Assembly (NCBI RefSeq): GCF_900182555.1
Contig: NZ_FXTH01000006.1
Span: 124,001-188,000, forward strand
Source: Fodinibius sediminis
GTDB taxonomy: Bacteria > Bacteroidota > Rhodothermia > Balneolales > Balneolaceae
DNA length: 64,000 bases
Direction: 5' to 3'
Made by a program: the position numbers and the translations under genes. Shown in pieces: positions 1-8,953 of the stretch. The stretch's first letter is position 1. Each line of letters begins with the position of its first letter. Below the pieces are notes generated by a model. It made no database searches. It saw only the letters and a list, made by a program, of their open reading frames with translations, and was not told the DNA's origin.

Positions 1-2125
1 TAATTTCTTGCTCCGACAGTGTTTCTACATCAATGTGGGCCTGCCAATTCTCGATATTATTTTCATATCCATCGACCCACTGTCTCCACATTTCCCGTAA
101 TGCAATGGAAAGGTGAGCTCCGAATCGCCGGCCGTTGCAAAGAGGTGCGTTCTCAACTTGCTCTCGCATCGACTGGCGAAGCCTTGTCAAATGTTTTTGG
201 TCCTTTGCCAAATTAACGGCAGTTTCGACATACTCATCCCAGGAATCCGTAACCCAATCAGCGAAACCCGCATTCGTCAAATGGGTGGCGGAGTGGCGTC
301 CCGCAAAGGTGGGCCCCGGTTTGGTTACCACCGGCACTCCCATATACAGGGCCTCACAGGTCGTAAGTCCCCCGGAATAGGGCCAGGGATCAAGGGCGAT
401 ATCAACCTGGTTGTAGTGGGACAGATGATCCTTGTGATTCGATTCTCCCCGGAAGGTCACCCGGTCTGCAGCTATGCCCGCCGATTCCAGGGGTTTGATA
501 ATTCTTTCCCGGAGTGTCTTGGTTTCGTACTGCTTGCTTTTTAGCAGCAGTCGGCTGCGGGGCACGCTTTTCATGATGCTTGCCCAGCGCCCCAGGATAT
601 CAGGGTTTACCTTGGATGGATTGTTAAAACATCCGAATGTTATAAAGTCGTTTTCCAGCGCGGGCAGGGGTTCTATCTTCGGGACATAATCCGGGGGGAG
701 ATAGCAGATATAGTCATCCGGCATGCGCACCAGCTTCTCGGTATAAAAAGCTTCCTCGCCGGCCGGGCTTTCATACTGGTCGGTGATAAGGTAGTCCACC
801 GCCTGCAGGCCGGTGGTATTGAACAGCCCGCCCACCCACTTCACTATGACCGGGGCGGGCTCCATGGCTATGGTCCGGAGCCGGTTGTCGGCCGCATGGC
901 CAGACAGTTCAACCAGGATATCAATCTCATCATCGCGGATCATGCCGGCAATAATTTCATCATTATAACCGATGACCGATTGCCATTTATCGGCCCGGCG
1001 GTGGAGCCGCTGTGTTATCCAGTCGAATTTGTTGTTCGTGGTATAGCAGTATATTTCGAATTGGTCGGCCGGGAGATTTTCAAGTCCAGGGGTTATCATC
1101 CATCCAACGGGATGCATCTTAAGCCCTCCTGAAATCAAGCCAATCCGTATTTTTTTATCAGGATCTATATTTTGGGGTATCGGTCTTTTGGGTTGGTTTT
1201 CGGGAGCAAAATGCTGATCCCAAAGTTTGTGGGCATTAAAAATTTCCTTCCGGCTCCGCTCAGGGTTATAATGAATGCACATCAGATAGCTGGAAAGACA
1301 CTGGTATTGATCCGGTTCATCCTGCAGGGCCTGTAGATAATGACGTTCGGCTTCATCAAGCTGTCCCACTTCCTGAAGACACAGGGCATAGTTCTGCCGT
1401 ACATTGGCGTTGCCGGGGTGTTCCTCCAGCAGATCTCGGCAAAGCTTCAGTGCTTTGGGGTAATCCCCTTTCTGCCGGTACAAATCAGCAAAAGTTGATT
1501 GCGCAGGGATGCTCTCCGGCTTCTCTGCAATGATGAGTTCAAGGTGCTCTTCTGCTTCGCCGAAGCGTTTTTTTTCAATTAGCAGCTGCGCAATGGCCGC
1601 CCTGCTAATATGGTTGTCCGGATGCTGTTCAATGCTGTATTGAAACAGTTCAAGGGCTTTATCCAGCTGTCCCTGATCGCGGTATATTTCTGCGATCTTG
1701 TGAGCCAGTTCTACATTGTTCGGTTCGATGTTAACAGCTTCCTGATAGCATGTCAGTGCTTCCCGCAATTTCGCCTGGGCCCGGTATACCGACCCCAGAT
1801 GCACCCATGCCTTGTAAAGATCTTCGTTCTCCAGGGCCCTCCTGGAATAGGTTTCTGCTTCTTCGAAGGACCTCAGGTTGTAATGGCATATTGATATGGC
1901 ATGATAAATTCTGGCTTTGTCGCTGCTTTCGCAGAGCGCTTTCTGAAGCCATCGCAAGGCTGTTTTGAATGCTCGTTTATGTATGTAGGCGATGCCGATG
2001 TAGAAAAGTACAGGCCATGGGGTATGGTCTTCCCCGGTAAGTGGTGTGAGCAGCATTAAGGCTTCATTCGGCTTGGTATCGGGGTGCTCGAGAAGCGATT
2101 GAATACGATTCAGTTGACTTTCCAA
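1..2125 (-). CDS. TPR-containing GT41 (SPINDLY/OGT-like) glycosyltransferase, C-terminus cut by window edge
   Basis: The reverse strand is open from a TTG at 2125-2123 to the window edge, about 708 residues, with no stop reached. Residues 1 to about 320 are a run of tetratricopeptide repeats. From about residue 325 the protein matches the OGT/SPINDLY catalytic region: the segment IRIGLISGG, then the family histidine in SGHAADNRL (near 409) followed by PAPVIVKW, and the nucleotide-sugar signature DPWPYSGGLTTCEALYMGVP (near 577). The family transfers GlcNAc or other sugars to Ser/Thr of proteins. The acceptor here is unknown. There is no signal peptide, so it is probably cytoplasmic. No ATG or GTG lies between the TTG and the upstream in-frame stop, so the TTG start is chosen by exclusion and is the weakest part of the call. 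Confidence 0.88.
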   Translation of the reverse strand, partial: MESQLNRIQSLLEHPDTKPNEALMLLTPLTGEDHTPWPVLFYIGIAYIHKRAFKTALRWLQKALCESSDKARIYHAISICHYNLRSFEEAETYSRRALENEDLYKAWVHLGSVYRAQAKLREALTCYQEAVNIEPNNVELAHKIAEIYRDQGQLDKALELFQYSIEQHPDNHISRAAIAQLLIEKKRFGEAEEHLELIIAEKPESIPAQSTFADLYRQKGDYPKALKLCRDLLEEHPGNANVRQNYALCLQEVGQLDEAERHYLQALQDEPDQYQCLSSYLMCIHYNPERSRKEIFNAHKLWDQHFAPENQPKRPIPQNIDPDKKIRIGLISGGLKMHPVGWMITPGLENLPADQFEIYCYTTNNKFDWITQRLHRRADKWQSVIGYNDEIIAGMIRDDEIDILVELSGHAADNRLRTIAMEPAPVIVKWVGGLFNTTGLQAVDYLITDQYESPAGEEAFYTEKLVRMPDDYICYLPPDYVPKIEPLPALENDFITFGCFNNPSKVNPDILGRWASIMKSVPRSRLLLKSKQYETKTLRERIIKPLESAGIAADRVTFRGESNHKDHLSHYNQVDIALDPWPYSGGLTTCEALYMGVPVVTKPGPTFAGRHSATHLTNAGFADWVTDSWDEYVETAVNLAKDQKHLTRLRQSMREQVENAPLCNGRRFGAHLSIALREMWRQWVDGYENNIENWQAHIDVETLSEQEI

Positions 2126-2692
2126 AAGTGAAGTCCCGGTTATTTACTGTTTTACTACGGTATAGCTGCAAATAAAATGCCAGCACACGGCAATTGTACG
2201 CTATTGAGCTGTCAGTAATGCTGGATCCGGGTTGGCGGCATCATCATGCGGTCCAGGGTAAAGAGGCGGCGGAAAAAAATTCCGCCGGCCTACAATTTTG
2301 TCCGTTCCAGGGGAGAAATGGTGAATGCTGATCTGGGATTTCGGAGAGGAGAATGGCACGGGCTGTAAATGATAATTATTTTTTTTATTTTAGCAGAGGC
2401 TTTTCCTGCAAAGAAAAAAATATTCCCGCCTATTGGTTTTCGGGGTACCGGGTATAATGGTGATGTATCATTAAGATGAAAGGTCTGCCAGCAAGTTCAA
2501 TGGCTAAGGTGTGTTGGCCTGTGAAGAAGAATGTTAGGCTGCCTGATGTCATGGATACCGGGTGTATGGAGTATCAGTTATTAATATGGCTATTGGAATT
2601 GATTGAATTATATATTTATTTGTTGTTTTCCGTTTGCCCTGTAACAGGTTTTTATTCTTAAATGCAGTTAATGGCAACTCTCCTAACGTCTT
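2126..2692. other. Intergenic region, divergent promoter area
   Basis: This stretch separates the leftward glycosyltransferase from the rightward NtrC-type regulator, so it should hold both promoters. I see an 8-bp inverted repeat (CGGCGGAA / TTCCGCCG, loop AAAAA) at 2267-2287 and an A/T-rich part around 2370-2430. A 61-codon frame at 2476-2661 has no recognisable content and I do not call it a gene. Confidence 0.5.
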
Positions 2693-4105
2693 ATGAAAGA
2701 GTGTATTTATATTATTGATGATGATCCCCATATACTGAGTTATATGCGGGAACATCTTTCTATCAATAATTTTGATGTTCAGGCTTTTCGATCTCCGGTA
2801 AAGGCTATTGAAGCCCTGGATGAGGCTCCGCCGGCTTTAGTGATCAGTGATGTGAAAATGAATGAGATGACCGGTGATGAGGTACTTAACCATGTTTTAA
2901 GGGAACATCCCGGTGTGGGAGTGATCCTGATCACCGGCTTTGGCAACATCAGTCATTCCGTGAATGCCATGCGGAAGGGGGCGTTTGATTATATCACCAA
3001 GCCTTTCAGCGGCACGGAGTTTATTTCCCGGGTAAAGCGTTATTTTTCAAAAAAGTCGGATAACCAGGCAGAAAATTTGCCTGCCCGGAAGGCAACGGGA
3101 CCTTCCGGATATGATGTTTCATCCCGGCCTTCCCAAAGGGAGTCGTTCTCAGCCAGCGATCGTTTCGTAGGGGAGCATCCCAAGGTAAAGAAGCTCCTTT
3201 CCATTTTGCCACAGATCTCCCCTACCAGCGCTCCCGTCATGATCCAGGGCGAAAGTGGGACTGGTAAAGAGGTTTACGCCTCCCTCATTCATCGATTCAG
3301 CAATCGCGCGGATCAGCCCTATATTAAAATAAACTGCGCCAATTTACCCAGTGAACTTGTGGAAAGTACCCTGTTCGGCCATGTCAAGGGTGCCTTTACG
3401 GGAGCCATAGAGGACCGGGAGGGGGCCTTTAAAAAAGCCGACGGGGGAACCTTGCTGCTGGATGAGGTTACCGAAATAGACATTAATCTGCAGGCTAAAC
3501 TGCTTCGGGTACTGCAGGAAAAGGAGTTTAAAAAAGTAGGAAGCCAGAAGACGGAGAAGATTGATGTACGCATCATATCGACAACCAACCGAAAGATTGC
3601 ACGAGCAATCAATGAAGGATACTTTCGCAAAGATCTTTACTATCGACTGAACGTATTTCCAATCCGGATCCCCATGCTCAGTGAGCGGATAAAGGATATC
3701 CCAATATTGGCACAGCATTTTATTGATCGGTTTACCCGTGAGTTCGGGCTGAATGAAAAGAGCCTTTCAAAGGAATTAAAAAAGCATCTGCTGCGGCGAG
3801 ACTGGGAAGGCAATGTGCGGGAACTCGAAAACTATATCCAGCGTGGGGTCATAATGTCTCAGGATGAGGATGAAATTACCCTTTCGCATGTCGAGAATCC
3901 CATCTTTGAAAATGTAAACGAAGAGCTGACCCGGGAAGTAATGAATGATATTCCGGTGCTGCCTATTGAAGAGATGGAATTACAAATGATTAAGAAAGCA
4001 CTGGAAAAGACGGATGGCAACCAGAAAGAAGCGGCGAAATTACTGAAGGTATCCGACCGTACCATCCGGAATAAACTTAAGAAGATTGAATTTCCGGATG
4101 AGTGA
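2693..4105 (+). CDS. Sigma-54-dependent response regulator, NtrC family
   Basis: This 470-residue protein has three domains in order. The receiver (1-120) has the acidic pair D10/D11, the phospho-acceptor D53 in ISDVKMNEM and K103 in ITKPF. The AAA+ sigma-54 interaction domain (about 160-395) has Walker A GESGTGKE at 186-193, the sigma-54-contacting GAFTGA loop at 233-238, Walker B GGTLLLDEV and the RRDWEGNVRELEN segment. The C-terminal Fis-type helix-turn-helix (about 440-465) is GNQKEAAKLLKVSDRTIRNK. All catalytic motifs are intact, so it should activate RpoN promoters on phosphorylation. The histidine kinase 135 bp downstream on the same strand is the likely partner. Its target genes cannot be named. 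Confidence 0.95.
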   Translation: MKECIYIIDDDPHILSYMREHLSINNFDVQAFRSPVKAIEALDEAPPALVISDVKMNEMTGDEVLNHVLREHPGVGVILITGFGNISHSVNAMRKGAFDYITKPFSGTEFISRVKRYFSKKSDNQAENLPARKATGPSGYDVSSRPSQRESFSASDRFVGEHPKVKKLLSILPQISPTSAPVMIQGESGTGKEVYASLIHRFSNRADQPYIKINCANLPSELVESTLFGHVKGAFTGAIEDREGAFKKADGGTLLLDEVTEIDINLQAKLLRVLQEKEFKKVGSQKTEKIDVRIISTTNRKIARAINEGYFRKDLYYRLNVFPIRIPMLSERIKDIPILAQHFIDRFTREFGLNEKSLSKELKKHLLRRDWEGNVRELENYIQRGVIMSQDEDEITLSHVENPIFENVNEELTREVMNDIPVLPIEEMELQMIKKALEKTDGNQKEAAKLLKVSDRTIRNKLKKIEFPDE

Positions 4106-4240
4106 TAATGTAAACAGATTTTTTCCTTTCGTTACGATTTTATAGTATATTTTTTACAAAAAGTTTTTTTCGACTTCAAAATTTCTTTGATACATTTGGT
4201 TTTGGTAAAATAAATTTAAGCGACTTTCGGGGTACAGCAT

Positions 4241-5461
4241 ATGAGACCAGCGCGATTGGTCCTTTCGGGTGGGGACTGCACGGATTCTCCGTCCAGAGAT
4301 AACGAGCGATATAACAGAAAGCGATTGGAGGAGGCCTATCGCTATGTTTTTGAACGATTGCCAGGCGACGAAAAGGTGACCGAGCGGTTATCAACGCTCA
4401 TTTCCAAAATCCCTGTGGCAGAGTCGGCCTTTCTTTACCTGTGTCTGGAACAGGATCTGCTGCTGGCAAAATCGGGCAGCAGGGAAAAGGGGACCGCAAT
4501 TGGGGAAGAAAATGAACCGTTGCTGTTTTCCAACATTCCATTGCGAAAGGCAAAATGCCATTTCCAGCCGATGACGATTAATGGCCATGTAGTCGGCTAT
4601 ATTTCGATTGGTTTAACAAGCAGTCTTTCCAACATTCTGCTCAAGGAATTGGCAGATGCCTATGCCGTATTGATGGCACATGAGCTGGAGAAGATGCGAA
4701 AGGAACTAGAAATGGAGACCAGGATGCAGGAGGTTGCAGCCAGGGAGAAGGAACTGGAAAAGGTACAGGAGTACAATCACAAGCTTCTCAGCATTACCAG
4801 TCATGATCTCACCTCACCCATAAATGCCATATCCGGCTATGTTGATCTGATTGGCAAGTACCTGGAACAGCACGATTCGGACGATCAGCTGCAACGATAT
4901 CACGAGCGTATTAACCTGGGTCTTTCTGAAGTCAACGGAATGCTGAGACAATTTAGTGATCTGAGTAAAATTGAATCGGGCAGGGTCTATTTGAATACCG
5001 TTGATGTAAACCTCAACTGGCCGGTAAAAAAAGTGTGTGACTTGCTTGAAAGCCGGGCCGTCACCAAGGGACTCGATTTTAGAGTGGAGCTCTCCGGCGA
5101 GCCGATGTTTGTGAAGGCGGATGTGGTGAAGTTGAAGCGCATTGTCTACAACCTGGTTTCCAATGCCATCAAATATACCCCGGAAGGGGGAGAAGTCGTG
5201 GTCAGGCTCATCCCTGTTGACGGTCAGGCGCGACTGCTCGTGAAGGATACCGGCGTGGGAATCAAAAAGGAGGACCAGTCAAAAATTTTTCTGCCGGCGG
5301 TAAAGCTGGGTGAGGCAAAGAGTGATGTACTGTCGAGCGGTTTCGGCCTGTATATTGCTTCGTTTTTCGCAGATTTGATGGATGGTTCTATCACACTGGC
5401 CAGCAAATTGCAGCAGGGAAGTTTATTTACGGTTAGCCTGCCCCGAATTCAGGCCTACTAA
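4241..5461 (+). CDS. Sensor histidine kinase
   Basis: This 406-residue soluble kinase has no membrane segment. The N-terminal 1-145 looks like a degenerate GAF-type sensor, followed by a coiled coil (about 145-180). The HisKA box has the phospho-histidine H188 in SITSHDLTSPINAISG. The HATPase_c domain has N-box NLVSNAIKYTPEGG, G1 VKDTGVGI and G2 GFGLYIASFFADLMDG. It is read in the same direction as the NtrC-type regulator upstream, so the pair probably forms a two-component system, though the 135-bp gap leaves room for a separate promoter. The stimulus is unknown. An intracellular signal is likely because there is no transmembrane region. Confidence 0.93.
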   Translation: MRPARLVLSGGDCTDSPSRDNERYNRKRLEEAYRYVFERLPGDEKVTERLSTLISKIPVAESAFLYLCLEQDLLLAKSGSREKGTAIGEENEPLLFSNIPLRKAKCHFQPMTINGHVVGYISIGLTSSLSNILLKELADAYAVLMAHELEKMRKELEMETRMQEVAAREKELEKVQEYNHKLLSITSHDLTSPINAISGYVDLIGKYLEQHDSDDQLQRYHERINLGLSEVNGMLRQFSDLSKIESGRVYLNTVDVNLNWPVKKVCDLLESRAVTKGLDFRVELSGEPMFVKADVVKLKRIVYNLVSNAIKYTPEGGEVVVRLIPVDGQARLLVKDTGVGIKKEDQSKIFLPAVKLGEAKSDVLSSGFGLYIASFFADLMDGSITLASKLQQGSLFTVSLPRIQAY

Positions 5462-5471
5462 TAATGGTGGA

Positions 5472-5930
5472 TTACATACGGCCCTGAAACTCCTCGCCCG
5501 AGGGATTCCGAAAGTAGCGGTTGGTATGCTGATAGGCTCTTTCGTCAGTAATCTGATTATGATCCCTCTGTTTCCGGGAGATGGGCAGTTGGCTGGTCAC
5601 CCCTCTCTGTTGCCTGGCATTTTTAATGATAATCGTCAGGAATTGATCCTGGTCGCCCGCACCGAGCATGCCTAATTCCCTGAAATCGGGATTGGCAATA
5701 AGGAGGAAAATTTCGGGCGCCTCCCCGGTTTCGCTTTCCTTGTTCTCGTCGGTTTCAACACCGAAAGCATCAGCTTCCTCTTGCTGTTTGGCCTCTTCTT
5801 CGGCAGTGAATTTTTTGTCGCTTTCGTTAAGATGGGGAGAGAACGGAACACGATGGGCTTTTTGCCGTTTGATACGGGGAGCGACAATCTGGTGCGGTGC
5901 TATTTGATTAATAGATTGATTCAGGCTCAT
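5472..5930 (-). CDS. Hypothetical protein, convergent with the histidine kinase
   Basis: This is a 152-codon frame on the reverse strand, filling the space between the kinase and pyrR. The middle (about 38-70) is rich in Glu, Gln and Lys and looks disordered. It is followed by a more ordered stretch containing FLLIANPDF and DQFLTIIIKNARQQR. I recognise no family. Competing forward-strand frames over the same bases are shorter and of low complexity. It is kept because the gap is otherwise gene-free and the composition is protein-like, but it could be spurious. Confidence 0.5.
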   Translation of the reverse strand: MSLNQSINQIAPHQIVAPRIKRQKAHRVPFSPHLNESDKKFTAEEEAKQQEEADAFGVETDENKESETGEAPEIFLLIANPDFRELGMLGAGDQDQFLTIIIKNARQQRGVTSQLPISRKQRDHNQITDERAYQHTNRYFRNPSGEEFQGRM

Positions 5931-6130
5931 CGTTTGTTCTTGTCTGTTATTCCGTATAGTAACTTATCGCCTCTCCGGGGACATTCTTAAATTCGGATAT
6001 GTGAAAAGCCCGTACAATGGCTCGTGGCTGTGCGTTGAACAAGCTGTGATTTTGCTTGAAAAAAGCATTGAGTTCTTACGATGCATTGCCTACCTTTATT
6101 TTCTAAAAAACACAGAACGAGGAACTTCGT

Positions 6131-6676
6131 TTGAACACTGTCAAGATAATGTCGGCCGAAGATTTGAATCGCACCTATGTGCGATTTGCCCATCAGTTTT
6201 TGGAGCCGCACGACCATCCAGAGAAATTAGCTCTTATCGGTATGCAGACCCGTGGCGTGTACATGGGAAAGAAGATCATTCAGCTGATCAGGAAGGAATT
6301 CGGATATGAGATTGATTTCGGGGTCCTGGATGTAACGTTTTATCGCGATGATTTTCGATCACGCCTGAAGATGCCGGAGGTGAAGGTTACTGAAATACCT
6401 TTCGATCTCTACGACCGGGATGTCGTACTCATCGATGATGTTCTCTACACCGGGCGTACGGTTCGGTCGGCTATGGATGCGATTATGGATTATGGCCGTC
6501 CGCACAGCATCAAATTTTGCTGCATGGTTGACCGCGGGCATCGGGAACTGCCCATCTGCGCCGACTATGTTGGGACCAGGCTGCCTACGCACGTGCAGGA
6601 AGAGGTATTGGTCAAGGTCAAGGAGCTGGACGATGAGGACGCGGTCTATGTGGTACAAAACCCGGATAAGGAATAG
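6131..6676 (+). CDS. pyrR: PyrR bifunctional pyrimidine operon regulator / uracil phosphoribosyltransferase
   Basis: This 181-residue protein has a type I phosphoribosyltransferase fold. The PRPP-binding loop is DVVLIDDVLYTGRTVRSAMD, and IGMQTRGVYMGKKI and DVTFYRDDFR are PyrR-family segments. PyrR enzymes make UMP from uracil and PRPP, and many bind pyr leader RNA. The TTG at 6131 is preceded by GAGG at 6119-6122 with 8 nt spacing, whereas the internal ATG at 6149 has no such site, so TTG is preferred. pyrB follows directly, with its GTG overlapping the pyrR TAG by one base. I did not find a convincing PyrR-binding loop in the 200-bp leader. Confidence 0.93.
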   Translation: MNTVKIMSAEDLNRTYVRFAHQFLEPHDHPEKLALIGMQTRGVYMGKKIIQLIRKEFGYEIDFGVLDVTFYRDDFRSRLKMPEVKVTEIPFDLYDRDVVLIDDVLYTGRTVRSAMDAIMDYGRPHSIKFCCMVDRGHRELPICADYVGTRLPTHVQEEVLVKVKELDDEDAVYVVQNPDKE

Positions 6677-6678
6677 TG

Positions 6679-7641
6679 ATGACTGACGAGATAGCATTAG
6701 ACAAGGCCGATTATGATTTTCAGCACAAGCATCTGCTTGGGCTGGCCGACTATACGAAAGAAGATATTCTCTATATCCTGGAGCAGGCCCAGTATTTTCG
6801 TGAGATCCTGGACCGGGCCGTTCCCAAAGTGCCTACGCTGCGAGATAAGACCATTGTAAATCTTTTTTACGAAAACAGCACACGCACGCGGCTGTCATTC
6901 GAGCTGGCCCAAAAAAGAATGGGGGCAGATGTCGTCAATTTTTCCTCCGGTTCATCAAGTGTCAAGAAGGGGGAGTCGCTGAAAGATACGATACGGAATA
7001 TCAGTTCCATGAAAATCGATATGGTGGTGGTGCGCCACGAGAGTCCCGGAGTGCCGCACTTTCTTACCCGGTGCGTGGATGCTGCTATTATTAATGCGGG
7101 CGACGGGGCCCATGAACACCCCACCCAGGCCCTGCTGGACATGTTTTCCATGCAGCAGATTTATCCGGATTTGGAAGGAAGGCATATTGCTATTATCGGG
7201 GATATCAGCCACAGCAGGGTGGTGCGATCCAATATTCTGGGCTTGTTGAAGCTGGGGGCCGAAGTCACGGTATGCGGACCTAAAACAATGATGCCCGCTT
7301 TTGTGAAAGAAATGGGGGCCAATGTGTCGTACAATATAGAGGAAACCCTGCAGTGGTGTGATATTGCAATGGCCCTGCGTATTCAGCTGGAACGGCAGGA
7401 TGAAGGAACGGAACTGTTCCCCAGTATCCGTGAATACCACCAGTTGTTCGGTATTACCATGAAACATCTGGATGAATATCCTGATTTCACCATCATGCAT
7501 CCCGGCCCGGTTAACCGCGGAGTGGAAATGGAGAGCAGGGTGGCCGACAGTGACCGCTCGATCATTCTGGACCAGGTGACAAACGGGCTGGCCGTCAGAA
7601 TGGCTATCCTGTACCTGCTGAGTGGTGGAACCAGGATCTGA
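6679..7641 (+). CDS. pyrB: Aspartate carbamoyltransferase catalytic subunit
   Basis: This 320-residue protein catalyses carbamoyl phosphate + aspartate to carbamoyl aspartate, the committed pyrimidine step. Carbamoyl-phosphate-binding motifs are present: NSTRTRLSFELA, then SSVKKGESLKDT, then HPTQALLD. The C-terminal loop HPGPVNRGVEME closes the aspartate site. Length is normal for PyrB. A GTG at 6676 overlaps the pyrR stop, but the ATG at 6679 directly after it is the more usual start. No pyrI or pyrC follows. The next gene is on the other strand, so the operon here is only pyrR-pyrB. Confidence 0.96.
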   Translation: MTDEIALDKADYDFQHKHLLGLADYTKEDILYILEQAQYFREILDRAVPKVPTLRDKTIVNLFYENSTRTRLSFELAQKRMGADVVNFSSGSSSVKKGESLKDTIRNISSMKIDMVVVRHESPGVPHFLTRCVDAAIINAGDGAHEHPTQALLDMFSMQQIYPDLEGRHIAIIGDISHSRVVRSNILGLLKLGAEVTVCGPKTMMPAFVKEMGANVSYNIEETLQWCDIAMALRIQLERQDEGTELFPSIREYHQLFGITMKHLDEYPDFTIMHPGPVNRGVEMESRVADSDRSIILDQVTNGLAVRMAILYLLSGGTRI

Positions 7642-7738
7642 CAAGGGCTGATTATTGAAGATTATGTCCTGGACTTAAGAGCCAGAGGCACTGTAGTCTT
7701 GTTGGGATGCCCTCCCCGGCCAATGTTGAATCAGGAAG

Positions 7739-8650
7739 TCAGACCACGGCTTCAGCTTTTTTTCTTTTCTTCCATCTTGCCAATACGATGCCTGCGATAA
7801 CGAGTGCTGATCCACCATATTGAAGCAGGGTAAGATGTTCATTGAGCAGAACCACCCCGAATCCCAGCCCCAGCACGGGTACCAGATTTTGGTAAGTGGC
7901 CGTGTGGACGGCACCGACGGTCTGCAGTCCGTAATTCCAGATTACAAAGGCAATACCGATAGACAGGAACCCGCTGTAGAAAACTCCTCCGTATGCGGCC
8001 TTGGATATGCTGCTCCATTCCAGGGTCAGGATATTGGGCAGTCCGATCAAAAAGAGAACGATGCTCCCGATCGTAGCCATAATTGCAGAGAACTGGATGG
8101 GAGTATAACGATCCAGAAATGACTTTGACAGCAGGGTAAAACCACCCCAGACGATGGCAGCCGCGATTATAACAAGGTCGCCCAGCAATGAATCGGAATC
8201 TATGGATAACGATTCATTGCCCCCCGCCATAATAAATACAATCCCGCCAAAAGCAAGGACTACGCCCATGGCTTTGGTCAGGTTCATTCTCTCAAGGTTA
8301 AAAAGATGGCTGAACAGTGCTACCCATATAGGGATCGTTCCCAGCATGACCGCCGCATTGGCTGCATAGGTATAGTCGATGCCAATGATGAATAGTCCCT
8401 GGTAGACCAGGTTGCCGAGCAGGCCCATTCCCAACAGCGGGAGCCAGTCTTCGGGAGGGATGGTGAAAAGCTGTCCCCGGTATAAAAGCACTATCCAGAC
8501 AGCCGCAGCAGCAAAAATAAACCGAAGGCCGTTAAAACTGAGCGGATCTATTTCTGACAGGGCGCTTTTGATCACTGAGAAGTTCAGGGCCCAAATAAAT
8601 GCGACCGCCAGTAGTGAAAATTCAACCAGCGATTTTTTGGAAAAGTTCAT
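7739..8650 (-). CDS. EamA-family (DMT superfamily) transporter
   Basis: This 303-residue protein has about ten hydrophobic helices in two EamA repeats: one starting at AVAFIWALNFSVIKSAL, the second at GDLVIIAAAIVWGGFTLL. It ends in a basic tail (RWKKRKKAEAVV), typical of inside-facing C-termini. The family exports amino acids, metabolites or drugs. The substrate cannot be told. It is transcribed alone and faces away from pyrB (convergent) and from tetR (divergent). Its 5' leader contains stable hairpins (see 8725-8742). Confidence 0.9.
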   Translation of the reverse strand: MNFSKKSLVEFSLLAVAFIWALNFSVIKSALSEIDPLSFNGLRFIFAAAAVWIVLLYRGQLFTIPPEDWLPLLGMGLLGNLVYQGLFIIGIDYTYAANAAVMLGTIPIWVALFSHLFNLERMNLTKAMGVVLAFGGIVFIMAGGNESLSIDSDSLLGDLVIIAAAIVWGGFTLLSKSFLDRYTPIQFSAIMATIGSIVLFLIGLPNILTLEWSSISKAAYGGVFYSGFLSIGIAFVIWNYGLQTVGAVHTATYQNLVPVLGLGFGVVLLNEHLTLLQYGGSALVIAGIVLARWKKRKKAEAVV

Positions 8651-8724
8651 GCAGTAATGACAAGAATATTCTGTGTGAAGTCGAAAAGGCTGGCCTTCCT
8701 TGATTCAGGAACGATGTAACAGTA

Positions 8725-8742
8725 TGCAGGTGTTTACCTGCA
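8725..8742 (-). promoter_or_regulatory. Hairpin in the leader of the EamA gene
   Basis: TGCAGGT and ACCTGCA form a perfect 7-bp stem with a 4-nt loop. A self-complementary CCAGCGCTGG lies 2 bp further from the gene. Both fall 75-105 bp upstream of the EamA start, so they may be in its 5' UTR. No known family is matched. Confidence 0.35.
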
Positions 8743-8921
8743 GACCAGCGCTGGCACGCTGCAGCAATTGGCTATTTCACTGCCAAAATCAAATTCAAAG
8801 GTACGGTTTATTCAAGACTGATCTCAGTGCCTGCAGAATTAATTATTTATGGGGGCTATAAGAAATAGTTATCGCTTCACTATTGGATGACAGATATTAA
8901 ATGGTTAACTTCGGTCACATT

Positions 8922-8936
8922 ATGACTGTCAGTCAT
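8922..8936. promoter_or_regulatory. Palindromic TetR operator in front of tetR
   Basis: ATGACTG-T-CAGTCAT is a perfect 7-bp inverted repeat around one central base, ending 17 bp before the tetR ATG. The same sequence, with A at the centre, occurs again at 9623-9637 before tolC. Two identical operators flanking the regulator gene fit autorepression plus repression of the efflux operon. Confidence 0.8.
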
Positions 8937-8953
8937 TCACAACCGTTTCATAT

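Larger units (their letters stand above)
8651..8953. promoter_or_regulatory. Divergent regulatory region between EamA gene and tetR
   Basis: This 303-bp region lies between two diverging genes. It holds the tetR-proximal operator at 8922-8936. On the EamA side there is a 7-bp hairpin (TGCAGGT, loop GTTT, ACCTGCA) at 8725-8742, next to the palindrome CCAGCGCTGG at 8745-8754. I do not recognise the EamA leader as a known riboswitch. Confidence 0.5.

Noticed and set aside
2353-2368. A TGGCACG element suggesting a sigma-54 promoter before the NtrC-type gene
   Set aside because: The -12 half (TTGCA) is missing.
5931-6130. PyrR-binding RNA loop in the pyrR leader
   Set aside because: No sequence close to the known anti-antiterminator consensus and no attenuator hairpin seen.
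6955-7644. A 229-codon reverse frame
   Set aside because: It is antisense to pyrB, whose catalytic motifs are clear.
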